Notes under the pieces: generated by a model | What the model was told of the DNA's origin: nothing | Database searches by the model: none | Seen by the model: only the letters and a program-made list of their open reading frames with translations | Position numbers and translations under genes: made by a program | From: an uncultured Clostridia bacterium | GTDB taxonomy: Bacteria > Bacillota > Clostridia > Saccharofermentanales > Saccharofermentanaceae | DNA: 64,000 nucleotides | Assembly (NCBI GenBank): GCA_946407705.1 | Contig: CAMJPC010000003.1 | Span: forward strand, 62,001 to 126,000 | Reading direction: 5' to 3' | Part shown: positions 26,033 to 33,998 of the stretch, piece after piece | Numbering within the stretch: the first letter of the stretch is position 1 | Layout: each line of letters begins with the position of its first letter

Positions 26033-27457
26033 ATGTTCTCATTTCTGGCCGCTTTGGCTGTTTTGTTCATCGGATACGTTACGTATGGCCGTCTGACAGA
26101 TAAGATCTTCGGACCTGACGACAGGAAGACTCCTGCCGTTGAGATCAACGACGGCGTTGACTGCGTTCCGATAAAGACCTGGAAGGCTCTTCTTATCCAG
26201 CTTTTGAACATTGCGGGCACAGGTCCTATTTTCGGTGCTCTGATGGGAGCCTGCTTCGGTCCGGTCGTATTTCTCTGGATCGTATTCGGTTCGATCTTAG
26301 GCGGTGCCGTTCACGACTACATGTGCGGCATGATCTCCGAACGCAACAAAGGCGCTTCGATCGCCGAACTGTCAGGAATCTATCTCGGAAAGCCCGCGCT
26401 TTATGTAATGCGTGTCTTCTCCATCCTTCTTTTGCTCCTGACCGGAACGGTTTTCGTTACCAGCCCTGCGGCTCTCATCTCAAATCTGTTCCCGATCCGC
26501 CTGGGCAACACGTTCTGGATCGTCGTCATCCTTCTCTACTACATTCTCGCGACCCTTCTTCCCATCGATAAGGTCATCGGCAAGCTTTATCCCGTTTTCG
26601 GCGTGATACTGATAATAATGGCAGTCTCCATTGCGGGAGGCATTATATTCCTTCCCCAGTATCACATACCGGAAGTTAATCTCCATAACCTCAATCCCGA
26701 AGGTCTGCCCATGTGGCCTTTCATGTTCATCACCGTTGCCTGCGGTGCCATCTCCGGTTTCCACGCAACGCAGTCACCCATGATGTCCAAGTGCATCATG
26801 AGCGAAAAGGACGGCCGTAAGGTATTCTACGGCGCCATGATAATCGAATCGGTCATAGCGCTCATCTGGGCAGCTGCAGGCGTGGCATTCTACGGAAGCA
26901 CGCACCTCCTGCAGGAAGCCATTTCAACATCGGGACAGTCCGGAGTAGTCTATGAGATAAGCGAGAAGATGCTCGGTCACATAGGCGGTATCCTTGCGAT
27001 CGTAGGCGTCGTCATCTGCCCCATCACATCAGGTGATACGGCTTTCAGGAGCGCCAGACTCATCCTCGCGGAATGGACAAAGCTGGATCAGAAAAAGATC
27101 AAGTTCAGACTGATAATAACTCTTCCTCTGCTCGCTGCGAGCGCGGTTCTCACGCAGCTTGATTTCAACGTTCTCTGGAGATATTTCTCATGGAGCAACC
27201 AGACTCTCGCCATGATCGCTCTCTGGGTTGCTACATCCTATCTTGTCAAGACACACAAGAACAAAGTCGTTTCGATGATCACGGCAGTGCCCGCGGCCTT
27301 CATGTCGGCAGTATCAGTCACATATATCCTCATGGCAAAAGAAGGATTCAAACTCTCTTCAAGCATCAGTTATCCTGCCGGATTTGCCGCAGCGGCAATA
27401 CTGTTCATCGTCTATGCCATAGTTACCGCAAGATATAAAAAGCAAAATGAGATTTGA
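26033..27457 (+). CDS. cstA: CstA-family carbon starvation / pyruvate transporter
   Basis: 474 residues with about 13 hydrophobic helices. Family blocks are clear: GTGPIFGALMGACFGPVVFLW, GGAVHDYMCGMISERNKGASIAEL, HATQSPMMSKCIMSE, PITSGDTAFRSARLILAEW and FSWSNQTLAMIALW. It is shorter than E. coli CstA (about 700 residues), as is usual for Firmicute members. CstA proteins import pyruvate or peptides during carbon limitation. ATG with AAAAGGAGA site. It overlaps the next gene by 11 bases. Confidence 0.93.
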   Translation: MFSFLAALAVLFIGYVTYGRLTDKIFGPDDRKTPAVEINDGVDCVPIKTWKALLIQLLNIAGTGPIFGALMGACFGPVVFLWIVFGSILGGAVHDYMCGMISERNKGASIAELSGIYLGKPALYVMRVFSILLLLLTGTVFVTSPAALISNLFPIRLGNTFWIVVILLYYILATLLPIDKVIGKLYPVFGVILIIMAVSIAGGIIFLPQYHIPEVNLHNLNPEGLPMWPFMFITVACGAISGFHATQSPMMSKCIMSEKDGRKVFYGAMIIESVIALIWAAAGVAFYGSTHLLQEAISTSGQSGVVYEISEKMLGHIGGILAIVGVVICPITSGDTAFRSARLILAEWTKLDQKKIKFRLIITLPLLAASAVLTQLDFNVLWRYFSWSNQTLAMIALWVATSYLVKTHKNKVVSMITAVPAAFMSAVSVTYILMAKEGFKLSSSISYPAGFAAAAILFIVYAIVTARYKKQNEI

Positions 27458-28028
27458 TCTTTCTTCTAAAGAAATCTTCTACACAAGCGACAGAAAAAAG
27501 TGGCGCAAATATCTGAAAGATAACTTTGAGAGCGCCAAAGAACTATGGCTTTTATACCCGATGAAAGGTTCAGGAGAAAAGTGCATTCCGTATAACGACG
27601 CCGTTGAGGAGGCCCTTTGTTTCGGCTGGATAGACAGTACGGTCAAACACACTGATGAACTGCACCGCGCCCAGCGCTTTACTCCGAGGAAAAAGAACAG
27701 CCCCTATTCAAGGCCTAACATTGAAAGGCTTATCCGTCTGGATGAGCAAAACATGATCCATCCTAAGGTCAGAGACAGCATCCTGCCCATAATAGAAGCA
27801 CCGTTTGTTTATCCGGATGACATCATGAAAGAACTCAAAAAAGATAAGGAAGTCTGGAAGAATTACAAGTGTTTTCCCGAACCGTACAAGCGTATCCGCA
27901 TCGCTTACATTGAAGCAGCTAGAAAGCGTCCCGAAGAGTTTTCGAAGCGTCTGAACAACTTCATCTCAAAAACAAGACAGGGCAGGATGATCACGGGTTA
28001 CGGCGGAATAGAAAAATACTACCGTTAA
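27447..28028 (+). CDS. YdeI/OmdA-family protein
   Basis: 193 residues, soluble. The pattern WRKYLKDNFESAKELWLLYP, YNDAVEEALCFGWIDSTVK, RFTPRKKNSPYSRPNIERL and RIAYIEAARKRPEEFSKRLNNF matches the YdeI/OmpD-associated family, whose members are annotated as bacteriocin-protection or stress proteins without known biochemistry. It overlaps cstA by 11 bases, so both are on one transcript. The N-terminal half holds the conserved CFGWID block. Confidence 0.82.
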   Translation: MRFDLSSKEIFYTSDRKKWRKYLKDNFESAKELWLLYPMKGSGEKCIPYNDAVEEALCFGWIDSTVKHTDELHRAQRFTPRKKNSPYSRPNIERLIRLDEQNMIHPKVRDSILPIIEAPFVYPDDIMKELKKDKEVWKNYKCFPEPYKRIRIAYIEAARKRPEEFSKRLNNFISKTRQGRMITGYGGIEKYYR

Positions 28029-28033
28029 ACATC

Positions 28034-28135
28034 TCAGATCCTGATGGTAAGGACGTTCATTCCGAGAAGATTCTGATAATCGACCTTTTCCGCAAGCTTA
28101 TAGACCAGCTTGATCCCGATGTTCTTTCCTTCATG
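28034..28135 (-). pseudogene. Vestigial C-terminus of a GHKL (MATE-GHKL-like) gene
   Basis: After the TGA of the next gene upstream, the same frame continues for 33 codons to a second stop: KNIGIKLVYKLAEK followed by VDYQNLLGMNVLTIRI. This aligns over ~30 residues with the end of the MATE-GHKL protein at 24098-25864 (NIGIRLVRKACKKMEY, then STLLGLNVLSITM). It has no start codon or ribosome site of its own. It is most simply the tail left after deletion of a second GHKL gene. Confidence 0.75.
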
Positions 28136-28585
28136 TCATTTATCCTCAGCGGATTCAGCATCCTCTTTGTCTTCCGGCGACCAGGTCGGCTGGATATCCT
28201 CGATCTGAAGAGTGCCTGATACTCTGACCACCACTTGGTATTTGTCTTCATAGACGATCTCGCCGGGAGTGTTTGTATAAACGAGATAATACGGATGGTT
28301 ATATTTCTCGAGAAGCCATAAGGCGGGACGTATCATCTTCATCATTTCCTCGGTGTTCTCGGTCTTGAAAAAACAGACGACCTTTTCCCTGTTCTTGCAC
28401 TGCGGAGGCCACGGAAGGTTCTCCGCAAACCAGCCGTCGATCTCCTTAAACAGACCTGCGTCCTCCTCATCCATGACATCGTTCTGGATAAGCTGCCAGC
28501 ACATGCTGAAGATACCTTTTGCATACATCGTATTGGCCGCGAGCTCGAGACCTTGAATACGCACGTATTTATAGTTCAGTTTCAT
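28136..28585 (-). CDS. Unknown 149-residue protein
   Basis: I do not recognise a family. The protein is soluble, with a helical N-terminal half (YAKGIFSMCWQLIQNDVMDEED), a central CFFKTENTEEMMKMIRPALWLLEKYNH, a beta segment (YYLVYTNTPGEIVYEDKYQVVVRVSG) and an acidic Glu/Asp-rich tail. ATG at 28585; the preceding gene ends 39 bases away on the same strand. The tail runs directly into the GHKL vestige, in the same frame but separated by a TGA. The junction may be where an ancestral gene was deleted. Confidence 0.55.
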   Translation of the reverse strand: MKLNYKYVRIQGLELAANTMYAKGIFSMCWQLIQNDVMDEEDAGLFKEIDGWFAENLPWPPQCKNREKVVCFFKTENTEEMMKMIRPALWLLEKYNHPYYLVYTNTPGEIVYEDKYQVVVRVSGTLQIEDIQPTWSPEDKEDAESAEDK

Positions 28586-28624
28586 TAGCCACCTCCGCCT
28601 TGCCGGAAGTCCGGTATCACTTGC

Positions 28625-29179
28625 TTACAGTTTCAGGTTATCTATCGCCTCATTTATGATATTTTCAGGGTCGGCACCGGATATGTCGAGTCCCAAAGCT
28701 GATATTAATCTTGTATTCCCGATGCCGTAGTAATCAGTGGCGAGAGCCTTAACATAACCGTACCCGAATTCCTCGGAGATGAAAGGCGCTCCGGCCGTCG
28801 TTACATAATAGACGTCTTTTGCCTTGCAAAGGCCCTGAGGGGACCCTTCGGGCGTGTATCTGAAAGTTATTCCCACTACATTGATCTGCTCAAAAAACTG
28901 CTTGAGCGAAGCGGGAAATGACAGATCGTAGTAAGGTGCGGCTATCACTATCTCATCTGCCGAGGCAAACAGACGTGCAAGCTCGAAAAGGCTGTCGTCA
29001 AACTTCTTTTCGGCTATAAGTGAATCTCTCCGGGACAGGAATTCCTCATCCACCACGGGAAACGAGACGTCTTTCAGCCTGATCTCCAATACTTCTCCGC
29101 CAAGAAGCTTAAGACAGGCATCGGCCAGTCTCTTGGTCCTGGAATCTTTTCGAACGCAGCAATTGATAAACAAGATCAT
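28625..29179 (-). CDS. FMN-dependent NAD(P)H oxidoreductase (flavodoxin-like fold, AzoR-like)
   Basis: 184 residues. FINCCVRKDSRTKRLADACLKLL at the N-terminus forms the FMN phosphate-binding strand-loop-helix. ADEIVIAAPYYDLSFPASLKQFFEQI binds the isoalloxazine side, and YYVTTAGAP completes the site. Such enzymes reduce quinones, azo compounds or nitro groups with NAD(P)H. No signal peptide. The start is ATG. It is followed on the same strand by the unknown 149-residue protein. Confidence 0.88.
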   Translation of the reverse strand: MILFINCCVRKDSRTKRLADACLKLLGGEVLEIRLKDVSFPVVDEEFLSRRDSLIAEKKFDDSLFELARLFASADEIVIAAPYYDLSFPASLKQFFEQINVVGITFRYTPEGSPQGLCKAKDVYYVTTAGAPFISEEFGYGYVKALATDYYGIGNTRLISALGLDISGADPENIINEAIDNLKL

Positions 29180-29342
29180 GTGTAAATACCGCCCGTCATG
29201 ATGATCTTTTATAGGGAAATGATAGCACAGAGCCTTACTTCATTCGTAAACAACCTATTACTAAAAAGCCTTTAAAATAAATATTTCTGTAAATTTTTAC
29301 AATAAAAATTTACTTATTCTGATACATACTGCTTACTTATAT

Positions 29343-29351
29343 TGTTATAAT
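29343..29351 (+). promoter_or_regulatory. Extended -10 promoter for the PP2C-GHKL/STAS operon
   Basis: TGTTATAAT is a perfect extended -10 (TGnTATAAT), 38 bases before the ATG at 29389. The -35 region is AT-rich without a good hexamer, as expected for an extended -10 promoter. The rest of the 29180-29388 gap is very AT-rich. Confidence 0.5.
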
Positions 29352-29388
29352 CTTCGTAGAAAACAATCAATATCCGGCAGAGGTACAC

Positions 29389-31359
29389 ATGGCTTTAAAC
29401 ACAAAACAATTTAAGATACGTGCGTATCTGTCCTCGTTGTACTTTGTTTTCGTTTTCATTCTGGGAATATATAAATTCGAAGCAGTAGTCAGATCAACGG
29501 GGCTGCCCGTAAACAGCATCGTCAACATAACAGCCGATCTTTGCAGCATGGCTCTGGGATATGTTCTCTTCATATGCAGCATCGTCGACAAATCCGATAA
29601 TGAGGAAAACCTTAACGCTTATCTGCTCCTTTTGTTCTCATGCTTTAACGCGGCTTTCCTTGATGAGGTATGTTGGCTTGTTGACGGTAACAAAAACGAT
29701 GTTTACATCAATACGATAGCCAACACGTTTTTCTTCATGGCCGGTCCCGTAATGTCATTCCTGTTCTGGCGTTATGTCGTCACATATCTGAATCTGGAAC
29801 GCGAGAAGATCAAAAAGATAAATTATTTCCTTGCGGGCGGATTATTCGTGGCAATAACGGTAAGACTTCTTAACCCCGCATTCGGTTACTATTTTTACAT
29901 CAAGCCCGATGCATTTTACCAGCGTGGCGATTACTTCCTGATATCGAATATCTATTCATACTCGGCCACGATTCTTACTCTCATCCTGGTCTTCATTGCA
30001 AGGAAGAGATTCAAGAGATATCAGATAATCATCCTTTACATGTATGCCGTCTTCCCGCTCGGCATCAGCGTTGTTTCCATATTCACATACGGGCTCTCGC
30101 TTTCAAGCCCCGTAATCATGCTCGTATTGCTCTTCATGTACTGCGTACTGAACGTTATCCAGAGCAGGGATAAATCGATCTCTGACAACGAGCTGCACAT
30201 GGCAAGCACGATCCAGGAAGGCATGCTTCCCCATACATTCCCTCCCTATCCTCATAAATCGGAATTCGAGCTTTTCGCTTCAATGGATCCGGCAAAAGAG
30301 GTGGGCGGAGATTTCTATGATTTTTACATGACCGATGATGATCACCTCGTAATTACGATTGCTGACGTCTCCGGCAAGGGAATCCCTGCGGCCTTGATGA
30401 TGATGGTCACCAAGACCCTTATCAAGAACAGAGGTCTTACCGACTACAAGGACTGCGCCAAGATCCTTGCCATGGTCAACGACCAGCTCTGTGAAGGAAA
30501 TGAGCTCGACATGTTCGTTACCGTCTGGATCGGTGTCCTTACGCTTTCTACGGGCGAACTCAGATACGCAAACGCAGGTCACGAATATCCCGCGCTGATG
30601 AGAGACGGCGGAAAGTTTGAACTCATCAAGGATCACCACTCGCCTCCGCTCGGATGCATGGAAGGCATCACTTATAAAGAACAAAAGACAAAACTCAATC
30701 CCGGTGATATTATCTATATATACACCGATGGTGTTACCGAGGCGAACAACGGTAAGCAGGTCCTTTTCGGAGAGAAGCGTATGCTTGAAGCTCTTGATCT
30801 TCCCTGCAACGGAAACATGATCACTCTTACGCGCAACGTAAAGGAGAGCATTACTTCGTTTATCGGCGGTGCACAGCAGTTCGATGATATTACGATGCTT
30901 AGCATGAAATATAACGGACCCGAAGACCCGGGAAAGGCAGGGATCGCAATGAAACAACTAGATGTGAAGGCTGACATTTCGGAGCTGGATCAGGTATTGG
31001 CTTTTGCGGATACGATCCTCGAAGAAATTGAATGCCCGACAAAGGTTCAGATGCAGATCGATATTGCTATCGAGGAGCTTTTCGTAAATATCGCCCACTA
31101 TGCATATCCTTCAGGTGACGGCGAGGCTACGATAGAGATCGAGGCGAACAAGATCGACAAGTCCGTATCCATAACTTTCGTTGATCAGGGCATCCCTTAC
31201 GATCCCCTCCAGAACAAGGATCCGGACATCACGCTATCAGCCGACGAGCGTCCCATCGGAGGACTCGGAATCTTTATGGTCAAGAAGAGCATGGATGACG
31301 TGTCATACGAATTCAAAGACGGTAAAAACAGATTGACAATCAAGAAAAGTTTTTCATAA
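29389..31359 (+). CDS. Membrane PP2C (RsbU-like) phosphatase fused to GHKL (RsbW-like) domain
   Basis: 656 residues. About seven membrane helices span residues 12-250. A SpoIIE/RsbU-type PP2C domain follows (~265-500) with metal-binding motifs FASMDPAKEVGGDFYDFY, VITIADVSGKGIPAALMM, LRYANAGHEYPAL, IYIYTDGVTEANN and the terminal FDDITML. The C-terminal ~130 residues are a GHKL domain (IDIAIEELFVNIAHYAY N-box, FVDQGIPYDP, GGLGIFMVKKS). RsbU-type phosphatases dephosphorylate STAS proteins; RsbW-type kinases phosphorylate them. Both activities in one chain, 30 bases before its STAS partner gene, form a two-gene partner switch. The membrane part probably senses the signal. Confidence 0.92.
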   Translation: MALNTKQFKIRAYLSSLYFVFVFILGIYKFEAVVRSTGLPVNSIVNITADLCSMALGYVLFICSIVDKSDNEENLNAYLLLLFSCFNAAFLDEVCWLVDGNKNDVYINTIANTFFFMAGPVMSFLFWRYVVTYLNLEREKIKKINYFLAGGLFVAITVRLLNPAFGYYFYIKPDAFYQRGDYFLISNIYSYSATILTLILVFIARKRFKRYQIIILYMYAVFPLGISVVSIFTYGLSLSSPVIMLVLLFMYCVLNVIQSRDKSISDNELHMASTIQEGMLPHTFPPYPHKSEFELFASMDPAKEVGGDFYDFYMTDDDHLVITIADVSGKGIPAALMMMVTKTLIKNRGLTDYKDCAKILAMVNDQLCEGNELDMFVTVWIGVLTLSTGELRYANAGHEYPALMRDGGKFELIKDHHSPPLGCMEGITYKEQKTKLNPGDIIYIYTDGVTEANNGKQVLFGEKRMLEALDLPCNGNMITLTRNVKESITSFIGGAQQFDDITMLSMKYNGPEDPGKAGIAMKQLDVKADISELDQVLAFADTILEEIECPTKVQMQIDIAIEELFVNIAHYAYPSGDGEATIEIEANKIDKSVSITFVDQGIPYDPLQNKDPDITLSADERPIGGLGIFMVKKSMDDVSYEFKDGKNRLTIKKSFS

Positions 31360-31389
31360 TAGAGATTAGAATAAGCAGGAGGAATATCT

Positions 31390-31689
31390 ATGTTGAACAT
31401 CACTAAGAACGTAAACGGCAGTGAACTCAAGGTAATTCTTGAAGGAAGGCTCGATACGACCACGGCTCCCATGCTCGAAGCAGGACTCAAGGAAGCTCTT
31501 TCAGGCGTTACCGCTCTGAAGTTTGACCTTGCAAAGCTTGATTACATTTCAAGTGCCGGATTAAGAGTTCTTCTTTCTTCTCAGAAGACAATGAACAAAC
31601 AGGGTTCAATGGTCATTACCAATGCCTCTGCCGAGGTTAAGGAGATCTTCGACGTAACCGGTTTCTCCGATATTCTTACGATCGAGTAA
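31390..31689 (+). CDS. STAS domain anti-anti-sigma-like protein (partner of the PP2C-GHKL protein)
   Basis: 99 residues: LEGRLDTTTAPMLEAGLKEAL, LKFDLAKLDYISSAGLRVLLSSQKTM and GFSDILTIE. The Ser in ISSAGLR is the expected phosphorylation site. It is 30 bases downstream of the fused phosphatase/kinase gene, so it is the direct substrate candidate. It is closely similar to the STAS protein at 14496-14795, particularly in the VLL-SQKTM and DILT-E segments. A hairpin follows, closing the operon. Confidence 0.94.
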   Translation: MLNITKNVNGSELKVILEGRLDTTTAPMLEAGLKEALSGVTALKFDLAKLDYISSAGLRVLLSSQKTMNKQGSMVITNASAEVKEIFDVTGFSDILTIE

Positions 31690-31718
31690 TATCCGATAAC
31701 AGATCAATGTGCACTTTA

Positions 31719-31746
31719 AGACGACCGGACCATAATCCGGTCGTCT
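31719..31746 (+). terminator. Terminator-like hairpin after STAS gene
   Basis: AGACGACCGGA and TCCGGTCGTCT form a perfect 11-bp stem around a 6-base loop. The following bases are AT-rich but lack a full T-run. It lies between converging genes ending at 31689 and 31754. Confidence 0.7.
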
Positions 31747-31753
31747 AATTATG

Positions 31754-32215
31754 TCAATCCTCTGTATCGAGGTAATCTATTCCGTAATCGATCATGTCCA
31801 TGACTTCTTCGTTGGTCTTGCTTCCGCCCTTTTTGCGGTTGCAGCGCCAGCAAAGACACTGGAGATTATCAATATCATCTCCTGATCCTCCCTGCGCCAC
31901 GGACTGAATGTGATCGGCCTCCAGAAGAAGATAATCGCCAAGCCCTTCACAGTAGCTGTCCATCAGGTCTCTTGATATTCCGCAGATCTGGCACGTGTAA
32001 TTATCGCGCTCGAAAACCTCAGCCTTGTCAGAAGCCTTTATTCTTCTCCTTCTGGCAATATCCCTGTAAATCATTTCCTGCCTTCTCAACAGCCTCTGCT
32101 GCCTCTTGTAGAGGTAAGCCACAAATGCCAGCACAAGAACGGCAACGGCGAGAAGAAAAGCCAATGCCAGTATGATTACGATGGATTTTTCCGACAGATC
32201 AGCAAATGAATCCAT
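31754..32215 (-). CDS. Membrane-anchored HNH nuclease-like protein
   Basis: 153 residues. One N-terminal membrane helix (~10-34, IVIILALAFLLAVAVLVLAFVAYL) is followed by a basic Arg-rich stretch (RRRRIKASDKAEVFERD). An HNH domain follows: CQIC, LLLEADHIQSVAQGG (the D-H of the active site), NLQCLCWRCNRKKGG (N and second CxxC). The four Cys should bind a structural zinc. Positive charges after the helix place the nuclease domain in the cytoplasm. It is the third gene of a minus-strand trio with two other membrane proteins. The substrate is unknown. Confidence 0.83.
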   Translation of the reverse strand: MDSFADLSEKSIVIILALAFLLAVAVLVLAFVAYLYKRQQRLLRRQEMIYRDIARRRRIKASDKAEVFERDNYTCQICGISRDLMDSYCEGLGDYLLLEADHIQSVAQGGSGDDIDNLQCLCWRCNRKKGGSKTNEEVMDMIDYGIDYLDTED

Positions 32216-32227
32216 AACTTAACGGAT

Positions 32228-32977
32228 TTACCCCTTGATGAGCCCCGCTGCCACGAGAATGGCCATGGAAACACCAAAAAGGACTATGGGCAGAGCCAAT
32301 ATGACGATCGTAAGCTTTACGTGACGTTTTTCTTTGAATACCGCAATGACAGCCGCAACGACATCAAGACAGAAAAACATCTGCATGATGCATCCGAAAA
32401 CGGCAAATACTATGTTCCCTGCAGTTTTTACCTTGTTTCTTGAGAACACGCCGTCTTTGGCAGCCTTTACGAAATACATGATCATGAATGGCATGCTCTC
32501 GGTAAGTGTCAGCCATCCTATCACGCTCAGAACGATTATTATCGGCGGTGATACGAATATCATTATGACGACCGGCGTGAATATAAGAAGGAAAAAGATC
32601 GCTATCAACAGACCGCCTGCTACGAAGAACGGGATCATTCCGTACTTTAAGATCAGTGAAGCGCCCAGAAAATACCGTCTGTCCAGTTTCCTGCACAATA
32701 TGGTGACAAGCGTATTTATTCCCGTGAGAACGAAAGGAAAGAAAACCAGAAGGAATGGAAGGCCGCCGGATTCACTGTCCGAATTACCTTTCACACCGTA
32801 AAGGGAGCGTAAATAGTTGGTTACTACCGCGAAAAGGATGATGTAACCGTATGTCAGGGTCAGGCATCCGATCGGCAGCAGGTATAACGGATGAAAGCCC
32901 CCTTTAAACTCCTTGGGTGGCATCTGCTGAATCTGTGTCTGCTGCTGCGTAACTCCCGCCGGATACTGGTACGACAT
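32228..32977 (-). CDS. Multi-pass membrane protein, unknown
   Basis: 249 residues with a Gln-rich N-terminus (QYPAGVTQQQTQIQQMPP) and about six hydrophobic segments (e.g. LYLLPIGCLTLTYGYIILFAVV, LPFLLVFFPFVLTGINTLV, FFVAGGLLIAIFFLLIFTPVVIMIFV). I do not recognise a family. It sits one base downstream of the zinc-ribbon membrane gene and 12 bases before the HNH gene, so the trio is an operon. No catalytic motif is visible. Confidence 0.65.
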   Translation of the reverse strand: MSYQYPAGVTQQQTQIQQMPPKEFKGGFHPLYLLPIGCLTLTYGYIILFAVVTNYLRSLYGVKGNSDSESGGLPFLLVFFPFVLTGINTLVTILCRKLDRRYFLGASLILKYGMIPFFVAGGLLIAIFFLLIFTPVVIMIFVSPPIIIVLSVIGWLTLTESMPFMIMYFVKAAKDGVFSRNKVKTAGNIVFAVFGCIMQMFFCLDVVAAVIAVFKEKRHVKLTIVILALPIVLFGVSMAILVAAGLIKG

Positions 32978-32978
32978 A

Positions 32979-33857
32979 TCAGAAGAACTGGAACGGAGGC
33001 ATGTCCTTCTGATGTCCCGCCCTTGAATTATAAGTCATGTTGGTTACTGCGATCATTACCCAGCCTACGGGGAAAAGAATGAAAAGGTATATGATTCCCC
33101 ATGAAAGATCCTTGCCGAATTTCTTTGCAAGTGAGATCGCGGTAAGCGCTCCGAACAGGCATCCCAGGATCTGTCCGATCGTAGGGATAAGCGTCAGGAA
33201 GAACCACCAGCCTTTGTAGCCGGAGATCTCATATAACGTATAGCTGCTGTAGATCGGTACCAGAGCCTTCCAGGGACTCTCCCCTGCTTTGTCGAAAACG
33301 GGCCAAAGCAGCAAAGAGGTCATGAGATAAGCGGAAAGGCTCAGGAACGTGCACCACAAAGGAAGAAGCTGGAACTTGTTTATGATCATCAGGATAAAGA
33401 TCAGGGTAAAGCAGATTCCTGCCACTCCTGCGGCTATAATGGGCCACCAGAGAGTGTAATCCAGGTTCGCAAGCCTTTCACCCAGAGGAACCTTGGCCGA
33501 GTAGACCTTCTGTCTGGGCTGTTTGGGCTCTTTACGCTTCTTTTCGCTCTTAACCTTCTCTTTCTTTGCCTTTTCAGCCTTCTTGGGAGCTTCGGGTTCC
33601 CAGTATTCAGAGTCACTACTGCCGCTTTCCGTAGGAGTCTCAAAGCTCTGATAGCTCCAGTCTGAACCGGAGGTCGTAGTGCCTGAAGAAGCCGAAGTAT
33701 TGACCTTCTCAGGCTCAGGATCCTTAACTATTATGACTTCGCTCTCCTCGATGGCGTTTCCGCACTGGGAGCAGATGTATTTGCCTGCTATCTTGTTATG
33801 TATCGTACCGCCGCATTTGGGGCATTTCTTGGTTTCAGCCATAATCTTCCCTTTCAT
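32979..33857 (-). CDS. Zinc-ribbon membrane protein with DUF5684-like C-terminus
   Basis: 292 residues. An N-terminal zinc ribbon (CPKCGGT...CSQCG, residues ~10-32) is followed by a Ser/Thr- and Lys-rich linker. Four or five membrane helices follow (from ~135), including KALVPIYSSYTLYEISGYKGWWFFLTLIPTIGQ, the signature of DUF5684-type proteins. The start may be the second Met (33842), which has an AAGGGAAAG site. Function is unknown. Zinc ribbons on membrane proteins recur at 37-47 kb, suggesting a shared architecture in this genome. Confidence 0.75.
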   Translation of the reverse strand: MKGKIMAETKKCPKCGGTIHNKIAGKYICSQCGNAIEESEVIIVKDPEPEKVNTSASSGTTTSGSDWSYQSFETPTESGSSDSEYWEPEAPKKAEKAKKEKVKSEKKRKEPKQPRQKVYSAKVPLGERLANLDYTLWWPIIAAGVAGICFTLIFILMIINKFQLLPLWCTFLSLSAYLMTSLLLWPVFDKAGESPWKALVPIYSSYTLYEISGYKGWWFFLTLIPTIGQILGCLFGALTAISLAKKFGKDLSWGIIYLFILFPVGWVMIAVTNMTYNSRAGHQKDMPPFQFF

Positions 33858-33922
33858 TCATACGTTATACAGATAATAGCACTTGAATGCGCGATATTGC
33901 GCATCGTGACTCTTAACTTTTC

Positions 33923-33951
33923 TTGACAAGCCATATTAAGGATACTAAACT
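33923..33951 (+). promoter_or_regulatory. Sigma-70-type promoter for transglutaminase-like gene
   Basis: TTGACA (33923-33928), 17-base spacer, TAAACT (33946-33951). It lies about 47 bases before the GTG start at 33999 and points at that gene. Confidence 0.75.
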
Positions 33952-33998
33952 CGTTTGGTGATTATTACTTCTAATTTGTGGCAAATGCTTAAGGGATA

